A stretch of DNA of 64,000 nucleotides. Origin: Citrobacter freundii. GTDB lineage: Bacteria > Pseudomonadota > Gammaproteobacteria > Enterobacterales > Enterobacteriaceae. Positions 53,185 to 61,736 of the stretch are shown in pieces (position 1 is the stretch's first letter; each line of letters starts with the position of its first letter). The notes under the pieces are model-generated. The model was not told the origin of the DNA. It saw only the letters and a list, made by a program, of their open reading frames with translations, and searched no databases. Location of the stretch: assembly GCF_029717145.1 (NCBI RefSeq), contig NZ_CP099222.1, positions 806,001 through 870,000 on the forward strand. Reading direction: 5' to 3'. The translations under genes were made by a program, and so were the position numbers.

Positions 53185-54603
53185 ATGGTCTCAATTAATC
53201 ATGATGCTGCATTAGCACCGCGCGCAATGCGCGACACGCGACGTATGAATCTGTTTGTCTCAGTTTCCGCTGCTGTCGCAGGATTATTATTTGGTCTGGA
53301 TATTGGGGTGATCGCGGGTTCGCTGCCGTTTATCACTGAACACTTTGCGCTAAGCAGTCGTTTGCAGGAGTGGGTAGTCAGCAGCATGATGCTGGGTGCG
53401 GCAATTGGCGCACTGTTCAACGGCTGGCTCTCTTTCCGCCTCGGGCGAAAATACAGTCTGATGGTCGGGGCAATCCTCTTTGTTCTCGGATCGTTGGGAT
53501 CGGCATTCGCGACAAGCGTTGAGCTTCTGATCGCCGCCCGGGTCGTACTGGGTGTAGCCGTCGGGATTGCTTCCTATACCGCGCCGCTTTATCTCTCAGA
53601 AATGGCCAGTGAAAACGTGCGCGGAAAAATGATCAGCATGTACCAGCTGATGGTCACGCTGGGCATTGTGCTGGCCTTTTTATCCGATACGGCGTTCAGC
53701 TACACCGGCAACTGGCGGGCCATGCTCGGCGTGCTGGCCCTGCCTGCGGTGGTGCTGATTGTTCTGGTGGTGTTTTTACCGAACAGCCCGCGTTGGCTGG
53801 CGCAAAAAGGGCGTCATATTGAAGCCGAAGAAGTGCTGCGTATGCTGCGAGATACCTCGGAAAAAGCCCGCGATGAACTGAATGACATCCGCGAAAGCCT
53901 GAAGCTAAAGCAGGGCGGATGGGCGCTGTTTAAGATCAACAGTAACGTGCGTCGTGCGGTTTTCCTCGGTATGTTGCTGCAGGCTATGCAGCAGTTCACC
54001 GGGATGAACATCATCATGTACTACGCGCCGCGGATTTTTAAAATGGCGGGCTTTACCACCACAGAACAGCAGATGATTGCCACACTGGTGGTTGGCTTAA
54101 CCTTTATGTTTGCTACGTTTATCGCCGTCTTTACCGTCGATAAAGCCGGGCGTAAACCGGCGCTGAAAATTGGTTTTACCGTGATGGCGCTGGGAACATT
54201 GGTGCTGGGCTACTGCCTGATGCAGTTTGATAACGGCACGGCATCCCGCGGATTATCGTGGCTGTCCGTCGGCATGACCATGATGTGTATCGCCGGCTAT
54301 GCGATGAGCGCCGCACCGGTGGTGTGGATCCTGTGCTCGGAAATTCAGCCGCTGAAATGCCGTGACTTTGGTATCACTTGTTCCACCACCACCAACTGGG
54401 TGTCGAATATGATCATCGGGGCAACGTTCCTGACGCTGCTCGACAGTATTGGCGCGGCCGGTACATTCTGGCTTTATACCGCGCTGAATGTCGTATTCAT
54501 TGGTATTACGTTCTGGCTTATTCCTGAAACCAAAAATGTCACCCTGGAACATATCGAACGCAAACTGATGGCGGGAGAGAAGTTGCGGAACATCGGCGTG
54601 TAA
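53185..54603 (+). CDS. araE: Arabinose:proton symporter AraE
   Basis: 472-aa MFS sugar porter with 12 membrane segments. Matches E. coli AraE nearly everywhere. Sugar porter signatures: '[14 protein letters not shown]', 'GRKYSLM', '[14 protein letters not shown]', '[12 protein letters not shown]', '[14 protein letters not shown]', and 'VPETK'-type '[10 protein letters not shown]' near the end. Low-affinity arabinose uptake, activated by AraC and CRP. A REP-like element follows. Confidence 0.97.
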   Translation: MVSINHDAALAPRAMRDTRRMNLFVSVSAAVAGLLFGLDIGVIAGSLPFITEHFALSSRLQEWVVSSMMLGAAIGALFNGWLSFRLGRKYSLMVGAILFVLGSLGSAFATSVELLIAARVVLGVAVGIASYTAPLYLSEMASENVRGKMISMYQLMVTLGIVLAFLSDTAFSYTGNWRAMLGVLALPAVVLIVLVVFLPNSPRWLAQKGRHIEAEEVLRMLRDTSEKARDELNDIRESLKLKQGGWALFKINSNVRRAVFLGMLLQAMQQFTGMNIIMYYAPRIFKMAGFTTTEQQMIATLVVGLTFMFATFIAVFTVDKAGRKPALKIGFTVMALGTLVLGYCLMQFDNGTASRGLSWLSVGMTMMCIAGYAMSAAPVVWILCSEIQPLKCRDFGITCSTTTNWVSNMIIGATFLTLLDSIGAAGTFWLYTALNVVFIGITFWLIPETKNVTLEHIERKLMAGEKLRNIGV

Positions 54604-54609
54604 TGTTAA

Positions 54610-54687
54610 TGCCCGGTGGCGGATTTCGCTTACCGGGCCGACAGGTTCGCATTGGCCGGGTAGGGCGAAGCCGCCACCCGGCTTTTT
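54610..54687. repeat. REP-type element after araE
   Basis: 'GCCCGGTGGCGGATTTCGCT' and 'GGCGAAGCCGCCACCCGGC' form a long palindrome, ending in TTTTTA; it may also end transcription of araE and, from the other side, togB. Confidence 0.75.
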
Positions 54688-54689
54688 AT

Positions 54690-55976
54690 TTAGCGCATCG
54701 CGCGTTTCAGGATACGTTCAGCCTGACGCTGGAAGTCTGCGGCAGCTTCTTCCACGGTTTTCTGACCGTAGTCGATGTACTGCAGTGACGTACCGAACTG
54801 CGCCACGATCTGCGGGTCATCAAAGTATGGCGACACGGTGAGTTTGGTTGGCAGCGACTGCGCCAGACGTAACCCAGCGACGGACGGATCGTTTTCTTTG
54901 ATGGTGCCGTTTTGCGTCAGGATTTCAACGGCTGCTTTACTCAGCGGCACGCCGCGCTCCAGACCCAGCGTTTCGACACCTTCTTTGCTGTTCAGCAGGA
55001 AGTTAATCACTTTCGCGGCGGCTTCCGGATTTTTCGTGGATTTGCCAATAGACAGCATCTGCGCAGGTTTAAAGAACAGCCCTGCGTCCGTGGCACCTTC
55101 CATCATCGGGTAGCTACCCAGATCCAGCTTCGCCGGTGGCTTCAGGTTATCTGAGTACTTGTTAATGGTGGAGTTCCACATGTAGGTGCCACCCCATTCG
55201 CCCTGGATCCACGGCTTCATTTCATACATGTTGCTCTTACCAAACGACGCATAGTATTTGGTGTCTGGCATTACGTGGCTATCAACCAGCTTTTTATAGG
55301 TCTGGAAGAACTCAACCCACTGCTCTTTGGAGTAGGAGAATTTCTTGGTCTTTTCATCTACGGCTGGAATGTTGTACTTCTGGATCATGTACGAGTTCAG
55401 CAGCGCCAGCGTGTCCTGATGCTCCAGTACCACCGGGTAGTACTGTTTGCCGAGCTTGCTTTCGAACGTTTTGCCCGCAGCCATCAACTCATCCCAGGTT
55501 TTCGGGTATTCAACGCCCGCTTTTTTCCAGGTTTCATCGTTAAAGTAGAACACGCGCGCGGTGACGGAAATGGGGATCCCGTTCAGCTTGCCGTTAACGG
55601 TAGTGGACTGCAGTTCTTTTGGATCGAACTGGCTTAAGTCGATCACGTCCTTCATTTTGTTCAAGTCGTAAAAACCGTCGCCATTTTTCGAGAAAATCGG
55701 CAGCCAGTTCCAGTTGGTTTGCATCACATCCGGCTCGGTACCGCCCGCAATCTGCGTGGTCAGGCGGGATAAGTGACCATCCCAGCCGGTATATTCGGCT
55801 TTGACGGTGATATCCGGGTTCAGCTTGTGAAACTCTTCTAACGCTTTCAGCGTGACCTGGTGGCGGCCATTGCCCCCCCACCAGGACATACGTAAATCAA
55901 CATCCTTTGCCATAGAAGGCAGCGCGGTCAGGCCCAGAGTGGCGGAGATAGCGGCGCTTAAAAGCACTTTTTTCAT
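54690..55976 (-). CDS. togB: Oligogalacturonide ABC transporter, binding protein TogB
   Basis: 428 aa from ATG 55976 ('MKKVLLSAAISATLGL') after 'ATGGAGTTAT'; the frame extends further up without support. Family 1 extracellular solute-binding protein with a signal peptide cut after 'PSMA', then 'KDVDLRMSWWGGNGRHQ'. Binds oligogalacturonides in the periplasm. Last gene of the minus-strand operon togM-togN-togA-togB, 13 bp after togA. Confidence 0.9.
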   Translation of the reverse strand: MKKVLLSAAISATLGLTALPSMAKDVDLRMSWWGGNGRHQVTLKALEEFHKLNPDITVKAEYTGWDGHLSRLTTQIAGGTEPDVMQTNWNWLPIFSKNGDGFYDLNKMKDVIDLSQFDPKELQSTTVNGKLNGIPISVTARVFYFNDETWKKAGVEYPKTWDELMAAGKTFESKLGKQYYPVVLEHQDTLALLNSYMIQKYNIPAVDEKTKKFSYSKEQWVEFFQTYKKLVDSHVMPDTKYYASFGKSNMYEMKPWIQGEWGGTYMWNSTINKYSDNLKPPAKLDLGSYPMMEGATDAGLFFKPAQMLSIGKSTKNPEAAAKVINFLLNSKEGVETLGLERGVPLSKAAVEILTQNGTIKENDPSVAGLRLAQSLPTKLTVSPYFDDPQIVAQFGTSLQYIDYGQKTVEEAAADFQRQAERILKRAMR

Positions 55977-55989
55977 TTTTATAACTCCA

Positions 55990-57117
55990 TTAGAGAGAGA
56001 TGTTCTTTTCAGTTTTTGCGTCAAAGAGATGACATTTATTTATATCGAACTTGAAATGCACCTTGCGGTTAAGACCTTTATCAATCATTGGCTTAGCTTT
56101 ATCTAAAGGGATGCGAGCAGTCAGTTCGTAATCTGCCACTTTCAGGTAAACAAAGAATTCATGGCCCATGTTTTCCACGCGTACCATTTCGCCACTGCAG
56201 TTGCCTTCGGCAAAAGGCTCTTCGGCGACGTCGACGAATTCCGGACGGATGCCGTAGAAGACATCCTGACCGACATAAGAAGAGACTTTCTCCTGCTTTT
56301 CGTCGTTCAACGGCATGGTTTCATTGCCGATGGCAATGTGCAGACGTCCCTCTTGTTCCACCAGCTTGCAGGGGCGAATGTTCATCTCCGGTGCGCCGAT
56401 AAAGCCAGCCACGAACATATTTTTCGGCTTGTGGTACAGGTTATCCGGGGTATCAACCTGCATGATGTGTCCCAGTTTCATCACGCAGATGCGGTCACCC
56501 ATGGTCATCGCTTCGGTCTGATCGTGGGTCACGTACACGGTGGTGGCCGGCTTGCCGGATTTCTTCAACTGCTTGTGCAGGTCGGAAATACGGATACGCA
56601 TTGAGGCACGCAGTTTGGCATCAAGGTTGGACAGCGGTTCGTCGAACAGAAACACGTCCGGTTTCTTCACAATCGCACGGCCAACGGCCACACGCTGTGC
56701 CTGACCACCGGAGAGCTGGCGAGGCAGGCGCTCCAGCAGTTCTTCCAGTTCGAGGATCTTCGCTGCTTCGTTTACCTGGGCATCAATCTGTGCCTTCGGC
56801 ATTTTGCTTAGCTTCAGGCCGAACGCCAGGTTCTCACGCACCGTCATGTGCGGGTACAGCGCATAGTTCTGGAATACCATCGCAATCCCGCGCTCCTTCG
56901 GTGCCAGATTGTTCACAATCTTCTCGCCGATACGCACTTCGCCGCCGCTGATGGTTTCCAGACCTGCCAGCATACGCAGGGTGGTGGACTTGGCGCAGCC
57001 GGATGGCCCGACAATCACCATGAATTCCCCTTCTGCAATTTTCAGGTCGATACCATGTACCGCTTTGAAGCCGTTGGAGTACACTTTTTCCAGTTTATTA
57101 AAAATCACTTCAGCCAT
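55990..57117 (-). CDS. togA: Oligogalacturonide ABC transporter ATPase TogA
   Basis: 375 aa. MalK/UgpC-type ATPase: Walker A 'GPSGCAKST', signature 'LSGGQAQRVAVGRA', Walker B 'VFLFDEPLSNLDAK' and the H-loop 'VTHDQTEAM'. C-terminal OB-type (TOBE) domain. The Walker A has Ala where Gly is usual (GCAKST), common in this subfamily. 12 bp from togN. Confidence 0.93.
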   Translation of the reverse strand: MAEVIFNKLEKVYSNGFKAVHGIDLKIAEGEFMVIVGPSGCAKSTTLRMLAGLETISGGEVRIGEKIVNNLAPKERGIAMVFQNYALYPHMTVRENLAFGLKLSKMPKAQIDAQVNEAAKILELEELLERLPRQLSGGQAQRVAVGRAIVKKPDVFLFDEPLSNLDAKLRASMRIRISDLHKQLKKSGKPATTVYVTHDQTEAMTMGDRICVMKLGHIMQVDTPDNLYHKPKNMFVAGFIGAPEMNIRPCKLVEQEGRLHIAIGNETMPLNDEKQEKVSSYVGQDVFYGIRPEFVDVAEEPFAEGNCSGEMVRVENMGHEFFVYLKVADYELTARIPLDKAKPMIDKGLNRKVHFKFDINKCHLFDAKTEKNISL

Positions 57118-57129
57118 GATATTTCCCTC

Positions 57130-58032
57130 TTAACCTTTAATTCCGCTGCTGGTAACGCCCTGTACGAAGTAGCGTTGTGCCAGGAAGAACACAATGATGG
57201 ATGGCAGAATGGAGATACTCGCCATTGCCAGAATTTCGTTCCACGGCGCACCTTCGGTAACGTCGATGGACATTTTCAGCGCCAGTGCAATCGGGTATTT
57301 ATCCACGCTGTAGACATAAATCAGCGGCCCGATAAAGTCGTTCATTGACCACATGAACTGGAACAGAGCGACAGAGATGATGGCCGGTTTCAGAATCGGC
57401 ACCACCACGTACCACAGCACCTGGAAGGAGTTACAGCCGTCAATCTGCGCCGCTTCTTCCATGTCACGCGGTACGCCGCGCAGGAACTGAATCAGCATGA
57501 AGACAAAGAACCCTTGCGTGGCGAAGGCCAGCGGCAGGTACAGCGGCATATAGCTGTTCAGCATGCCCATTTCACGGAACATCAGGTACTGCGGGATCAG
57601 CAAGACGGTGCTTGGCAGCAGCATGGTGGTGATGAGCGTGGCGAACCAGAATTTCTTCCATGGGATCTCGAAGCGGGCAAAGCCGTATGCCACGATGGTG
57701 GAAGAGATAATGGTCAGGATGACTTTCGGAATCACATACTTAAAGGTGTTCAGCATGTAATGGCCGAAGGTGTATTCGGTACCGGTTTTCCAGCCGTTGA
57801 CGAAGCCATCCCAGGTGGCGTTTGCAGGCCACAGGCTCAGGGTGGTGAAGATCTCGTGGTTCGGTTTGAACGAGGCCGAGAACATCCACACCAGCGGGTA
57901 CAGCATCAGCAGCCCTACTAACAGCAGGATCACGTAGCGGATGGCCGCGTTAATTTTTTCCCGACGCAGGGTGCGGGCAACTTCACGTTCAGCGATGCTC
58001 TGAGCTTCAGAGATTTGTTGGATATCAGCCAT
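57130..58032 (-). CDS. togN: Oligogalacturonide ABC transporter permease TogN
   Basis: 300 aa from ATG 58032 ('MADIQQISEAQ'), overlapping togM by 8 nt; the longer frame up to 58155 lies inside togM and is rejected. Six membrane segments and the EAA loop 'EEAAQIDGCNSFQVLWYVVV'. MalG-like. Confidence 0.92.
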   Translation of the reverse strand: MADIQQISEAQSIAEREVARTLRREKINAAIRYVILLLVGLLMLYPLVWMFSASFKPNHEIFTTLSLWPANATWDGFVNGWKTGTEYTFGHYMLNTFKYVIPKVILTIISSTIVAYGFARFEIPWKKFWFATLITTMLLPSTVLLIPQYLMFREMGMLNSYMPLYLPLAFATQGFFVFMLIQFLRGVPRDMEEAAQIDGCNSFQVLWYVVVPILKPAIISVALFQFMWSMNDFIGPLIYVYSVDKYPIALALKMSIDVTEGAPWNEILAMASISILPSIIVFFLAQRYFVQGVTSSGIKG

Positions 58033-58915
58033 TTTTGCCTCCCTTATCGGCGGAATAGAACACCCAGTATTTCGAAGACTTGAAGGCAATGGCCGCAAAG
58101 ACCGCAACAACCAGGAACAATACCCAGGCCAGCGCCGCGCCGTAGCCCATGTCAAAGTACTTGAAGGCCGTGTCGTAGATGTACAGGGAGAACAGGTAGG
58201 TGGAGTAGGTTGGTCCGCCGCCGGTTATCACGTACGGGCCAGTAAACTCCTGGAATGCCTGTGTGGTCTGCATGATGAAGTTGAAGAAGATAACCGGCGT
58301 AATCAACGGCACGGTGACTTTCATAAACATCTGCCATTTGGATGCGCCATCGATCATTGCCGCTTCGTACTGAGACTGCGGTACGTTTTGCAACGCCGCG
58401 AGGAAGATAACCATCGCGGAGCCAAACTGCCAGACGCGCAGCAGGGTCACGGACATCAGTGCCAGCGAGGGTTCACCCAGCCAGTTAACCGGGTCAAAGC
58501 CTAATACACCGATAAAGCTGTTCAGCAGACCGTCGATGGCAAACAGCGCACGCCACAGCACGGCGATAGCCACGGAGCTACCGAGGATGGACGGAATATA
58601 GTAAGCCGTACGGAAGAAGCCGATACCGCGTAATTTAAAGTTAAGAACAAACGCAATCCCTAATGCAAATGCCAGTTTTAATGGGATTGTCAAAAATACG
58701 TAGGCGAACGTCACGCCCATGGATTTCCAGAAGAGAGCATCTTCTGTCAGCATGTAGCGATAGTTCTCGATGCCGTTAAACACCGGCGGACTCATCAAGT
58801 CATACTCAGTAAAACTGAGGAAGAAAGATGAAACGAATGGGAAGGCGGTAAAGATTATCAACCCTATGATATAGGGTGATATCCACGCCAATCCCAGCAT
58901 TCTGTTTTCATTCAT
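58025..58915 (-). CDS. togM: Oligogalacturonide ABC transporter permease TogM
   Basis: 296 aa, MalF-like permease with six membrane segments and EAA loop 'YEAAMIDGASKWQMFMKVTV'. First gene of togMNAB. Start at 58915 ('MNENRMLGLAWISPYIIGL'). Two KdgR boxes lie upstream at 59123 and 59199. Confidence 0.92.
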   Translation of the reverse strand: MNENRMLGLAWISPYIIGLIIFTAFPFVSSFFLSFTEYDLMSPPVFNGIENYRYMLTEDALFWKSMGVTFAYVFLTIPLKLAFALGIAFVLNFKLRGIGFFRTAYYIPSILGSSVAIAVLWRALFAIDGLLNSFIGVLGFDPVNWLGEPSLALMSVTLLRVWQFGSAMVIFLAALQNVPQSQYEAAMIDGASKWQMFMKVTVPLITPVIFFNFIMQTTQAFQEFTGPYVITGGGPTYSTYLFSLYIYDTAFKYFDMGYGAALAWVLFLVVAVFAAIAFKSSKYWVFYSADKGGKNG

Positions 58916-59351
58916 ACATACCTACCTGGCGAGTAATGGTTTAATACGGATTCGGTTGTAACGAACCGGACATACTCTCTGGATGCCCGGTGTGTCGGCG
59001 TTCTGTGTCTGTTTGCGATACCAATGCTCCCTGTTAATGATTGATATACAATGCTTTTAATGTTGTCATTAACCGGTTGTCATCCTAACGATCAACATGA
59101 ATGAACCGCCGTTCTTGATTTGTAAAACATCGTTTTAATTTATTTTATTGCGATTTGTTTCTACGTCATTCACATAATGATGGAAATGTGATCAAAGTCG
59201 AAACGGCGTTTCAAATAGGTGAGGTGCGCGTCATATTTTAAAAATTCCTGCCGGATTTCTATGGGTTATGACGACATGTATGGCAGCTTTTTTGGCGGGT
59301 TAAAGTAATGAAAGTTATATTATTAACATGCTAACAATGCTATTGCGGGCA
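58916..59351. promoter_or_regulatory. togM control region with two KdgR boxes
   Basis: KdgR-type sites 'TAAAACATCGTTTTA' (59123-59137) and 'CGAAACGGCGTTTCA' (59199-59213) lie in this 436-bp gene-free stretch. The first overlaps an AT-rich promoter-like segment. A CRP-like 'AAATGTGATCAAAG' is at about 59184. No gene is seen. Confidence 0.75.
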
Positions 59352-59352
59352 T

Positions 59353-59376
59353 AAAAAAACCTTCCACTAAGGAAGG
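59353..59376 (-). terminator. Rho-independent terminator of kdgF
   Basis: 'CCTTCC' (59360-59365) and 'GGAAGG' (59371-59376) form the stem; on the minus strand seven T's follow (A's at 59353-59359). Confidence 0.85.
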
Positions 59377-59395
59377 CTTGAAATAAAGGGGGACA

Positions 59396-59722
59396 TTATC
59401 TTTTCAGGAAGTCTTCACGTACCGGTGTGAAGGTATCCAGTAATGTTCCCGGCTTTAAACACACGCAGCCGTGCATAATATTCGGCTGCTTATACAGCGT
59501 GTCTCCTGCGCCCACCACGTGCTTCTCATCACCAATGGTAAATTCAAATTCACCTGACAGCACGTAGGTTAGCTGCTCGTGCGGGTGGCAGTGCATTGGG
59601 CCAACTGCGCCTTGTTCAAAGTTGACTTCAACGGCCATCATTTTGCCATCGTGAGCCAGAATGCGGCGGCTCACGCCATTGCCCAAATCTTCAAGGGTGG
59701 TTTCTTTATGAAAAATAAACAT
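59396..59722 (-). CDS. kdgF: KdgF, unsaturated uronate cyclisation/ring-opening cupin
   Basis: 108 aa from ATG 59722 ('MFIFHKETTLEDLG'). Small cupin known to speed the conversion of 4,5-unsaturated galacturonate into its linear ketone form, feeding KduI. Metal ligands in 'HCHPHEQLTYV' (two His and Gln) and the later 'NIMHGCVC' (His). No signal peptide. Divergent from ygeA. KdgR box right upstream. Confidence 0.93.
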   Translation of the reverse strand: MFIFHKETTLEDLGNGVSRRILAHDGKMMAVEVNFEQGAVGPMHCHPHEQLTYVLSGEFEFTIGDEKHVVGAGDTLYKQPNIMHGCVCLKPGTLLDTFTPVREDFLKR

Positions 59723-59742
59723 CCGGCAGTCCTGTAGTATGT

Positions 59743-59757
59743 TGAAACAATGTTTCA
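59743..59757. promoter_or_regulatory. KdgR box upstream of kdgF
   Basis: 'TGAAACAATGTTTCA' is a perfect KdgR palindrome, 21 bp before the kdgF start. Confidence 0.93.
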
Positions 59758-59864
59758 TTAAATTTATATCAGAAAGAGTAAAAAAGAAACGCTTGCTCAC
59801 AGATGTGGAAAGTTGATCACATCTTTGCTTCACTGGCATGACGGTAACGAACGCGGGGAAAATG

Positions 59865-60557
59865 ATGAAAACGATCGGTCTGTTGGGTGGGATGAGCTGG
59901 GAATCGACTATTCCGTACTATCGCCTGATAAATGAGGGCGTAAAGCAGCGCCTTGGCGGGCTGCATTCGGCGCAGATTTTGCTCCATAGCGTCGATTTTC
60001 ATGAGATTGAAGCCTGCCAGTCGCGCGGGGACTGGCAGCAGGCGGGAGAAATTCTGGCGCGTGCGGCGGTCGGGTTACAGCAGGCGGGTGCTGAAGGCAT
60101 CGTGCTGTGTACTAACACCATGCACAAGGTCGCCGAAGCGATTGAAACGGCGTGTGACGTACCGTTCCTGCATATTGCCGATGCGACGGGGCGTGCCATC
60201 AGTCAACTGAATATGAACAACGTGGCGCTGCTGGGTACGCGCTATACCATGGAGCAGGATTTTTACCGTGGACGCCTACAGGATGAATTTGGTATTAGCA
60301 CCTTGATTCCCGAACAAGACGTACGCCTGAAAATTAACCAGATAATTTTTGACGAGCTGTGCCTCGGCGAATTCAGCGACGCCTCGCGCGACTATTACCT
60401 GAGTGTGATAGGCGACCTGGCGAGCCAGGGAGCGCAAGGGGTGATTTTTGGCTGTACCGAGATTGGTCTGCTGGTGCCAGCAGAATTAAGCCCACTACCG
60501 GTGTTTGATACGGCGGCGATTCATGCGGCTGATGCGGTGGAGTTTATGCTGTCTTGA
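59865..60557 (+). CDS. ygeA: Broad-specificity amino acid racemase YgeA
   Basis: 230 aa from ATG 59865 ('[19 protein letters not shown]'; the ATG directly before it is an alternative). Aspartate/glutamate racemase family with the two catalytic Cys in '[10 protein letters not shown]' and '[10 protein letters not shown]'. Cofactor-free racemisation; E. coli YgeA acts on homoserine and several other amino acids. In K-12 lysR-lysA follow on this side; here a fimbrial operon does. Confidence 0.95.
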   Translation: MKTIGLLGGMSWESTIPYYRLINEGVKQRLGGLHSAQILLHSVDFHEIEACQSRGDWQQAGEILARAAVGLQQAGAEGIVLCTNTMHKVAEAIETACDVPFLHIADATGRAISQLNMNNVALLGTRYTMEQDFYRGRLQDEFGISTLIPEQDVRLKINQIIFDELCLGEFSDASRDYYLSVIGDLASQGAQGVIFGCTEIGLLVPAELSPLPVFDTAAIHAADAVEFMLS

Positions 60558-60562
60558 TGCTG

Positions 60563-60625
60563 GGGTGCCGGATGGCGCTTGCGCTTATCCGGCCTACATT
60601 ATGGGGCAGGCCGGATAAGCGCGTT
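60563..60625. repeat. BIME (paired REP elements)
   Basis: 'GTGCCGGATGGCGCTTGCGC', 'TTATCCGGCCTACATTATGG' and 'CAGGCCGGATAAGCGCG' lie between converging ygeA and the adhesin gene. Confidence 0.85.
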
Positions 60626-60626
60626 G

Positions 60627-61736
60627 TTAGATGCTGTTCAGGCTGGGGCTAAATTCCACGGTCAGTACGCCTTTATAGTATCCGGCGGCTTTGTCGGTGA
60701 CGCGGAATTTATCCACAATCAGCCGCAGCGGTGCAGGGGAGCAAAGGACAGGATAGGTAATCGACGGTAGTCGTACCGGACGTACTTGATCCTGACCGTT
60801 TTCTCCGGCTTGTAGAGTGAAGGAATCGTTGTTTTTAACCGTTCTCCAGCCTTTGCTGTGAGGATCGAACATTTCCACGCGGTAATCGACTCGTTCGGCT
60901 TCATCTGTTCCGCCCGTGGCGGTGTTGTAGATAGAGAAATAACCGTTTTGGCGGGCCGCCGCCGCTTTACCTTCATCTTTAAACGATAGCGTCATGCTGT
61001 CGCTGTTGGAGTTGAAGCCGTCGTACAGACACATATCGAGCGTCGTGACATCTTCAACATAGCTATTGCTGGTGACCGATCCGGTCGGGTGCAGATCAAG
61101 CTGAACCAGTGGGTTAGCGCCGTTAAATTCCGGGAAGTAAATATCCTGTTTGCCAGTGGCTTTGCCTTTCAAAACTATGTCAGCAGAGTAATTCACAACG
61201 GTATCAGCTTTGTTAAAACCAACTTTAAGCTGGCCTTCCCACACGCCGCCAACGGGTAGGTTATTCATCTCGTCCTGGGGCATCCAGACCGTCAATGTCC
61301 TGGAGTTTGCACTAATTGAATTACAAGATGCTTGGTATGAGAAATTGAGTGGTCTGTGACCCCCACACGTAAATGACTGACTTGGGTCTGTTGTATCGTA
61401 AATCAGTCCTTGTAGATAAGCCTGCAATTTTAAAACATGGCTCATTCCGCTACGCTTTTCTTTGACTATTATGCTGATAGTCGATGAGTTGCTCTGGTGG
61501 GTACATGTTTGCTGAATATCTGCATATGCGCATGTATAGGTACCGAATGATAAGCTATACCCATAGGCACCAATGTAATCGTCTTTCCAAAGGTAGTAAT
61601 CTGCTGGTGCCCCTGAAGGGAGAACATAATCTTGTGTGGCTGTTACATTAGGGGTTGGCCCGGTATAGGTATCGGCGCTGGCGGAACCGCTAATGAGTGC
61701 GCCGCACAGGATTAATAACATTGTGATTTTCATCAT
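60627..61736 (-). CDS. CFA/I-type fimbrial tip adhesin (CfaE/TcfD/CblD-like)
   Basis: 369 aa with a signal peptide cut near 'ISGSASA'. Length and two-domain design fit the CS1/CFA-I minor tip subunit: an N-terminal adhesin domain (to about residue 190) with Cys pairs ('TYTCAYADIQQTCTHQS') and a C-terminal pilin-like domain with 'LDMCLYDGFNSNSDSMTL' and 'YPVLCSPAPLRLIVDKF'. The start overlaps the usher stop (ATGA). The adhesin domain is AT-richer than the rest. Chaperone and major subunit genes should lie past the window end. Confidence 0.85.
   Translation of the reverse strand: MMKITMLLILCGALISGSASADTYTGPTPNVTATQDYVLPSGAPADYYLWKDDYIGAYGYSLSFGTYTCAYADIQQTCTHQSNSSTISIIVKEKRSGMSHVLKLQAYLQGLIYDTTDPSQSFTCGGHRPLNFSYQASCNSISANSRTLTVWMPQDEMNNLPVGGVWEGQLKVGFNKADTVVNYSADIVLKGKATGKQDIYFPEFNGANPLVQLDLHPTGSVTSNSYVEDVTTLDMCLYDGFNSNSDSMTLSFKDEGKAAAARQNGYFSIYNTATGGTDEAERVDYRVEMFDPHSKGWRTVKNNDSFTLQAGENGQDQVRPVRLPSITYPVLCSPAPLRLIVDKFRVTDKAAGYYKGVLTVEFSPSLNSI

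Noticed and set aside
58033..58155. N-terminal extension of TogN
   Set aside because: The extra residues lie inside togM in another frame and do not resemble a permease N-terminus.
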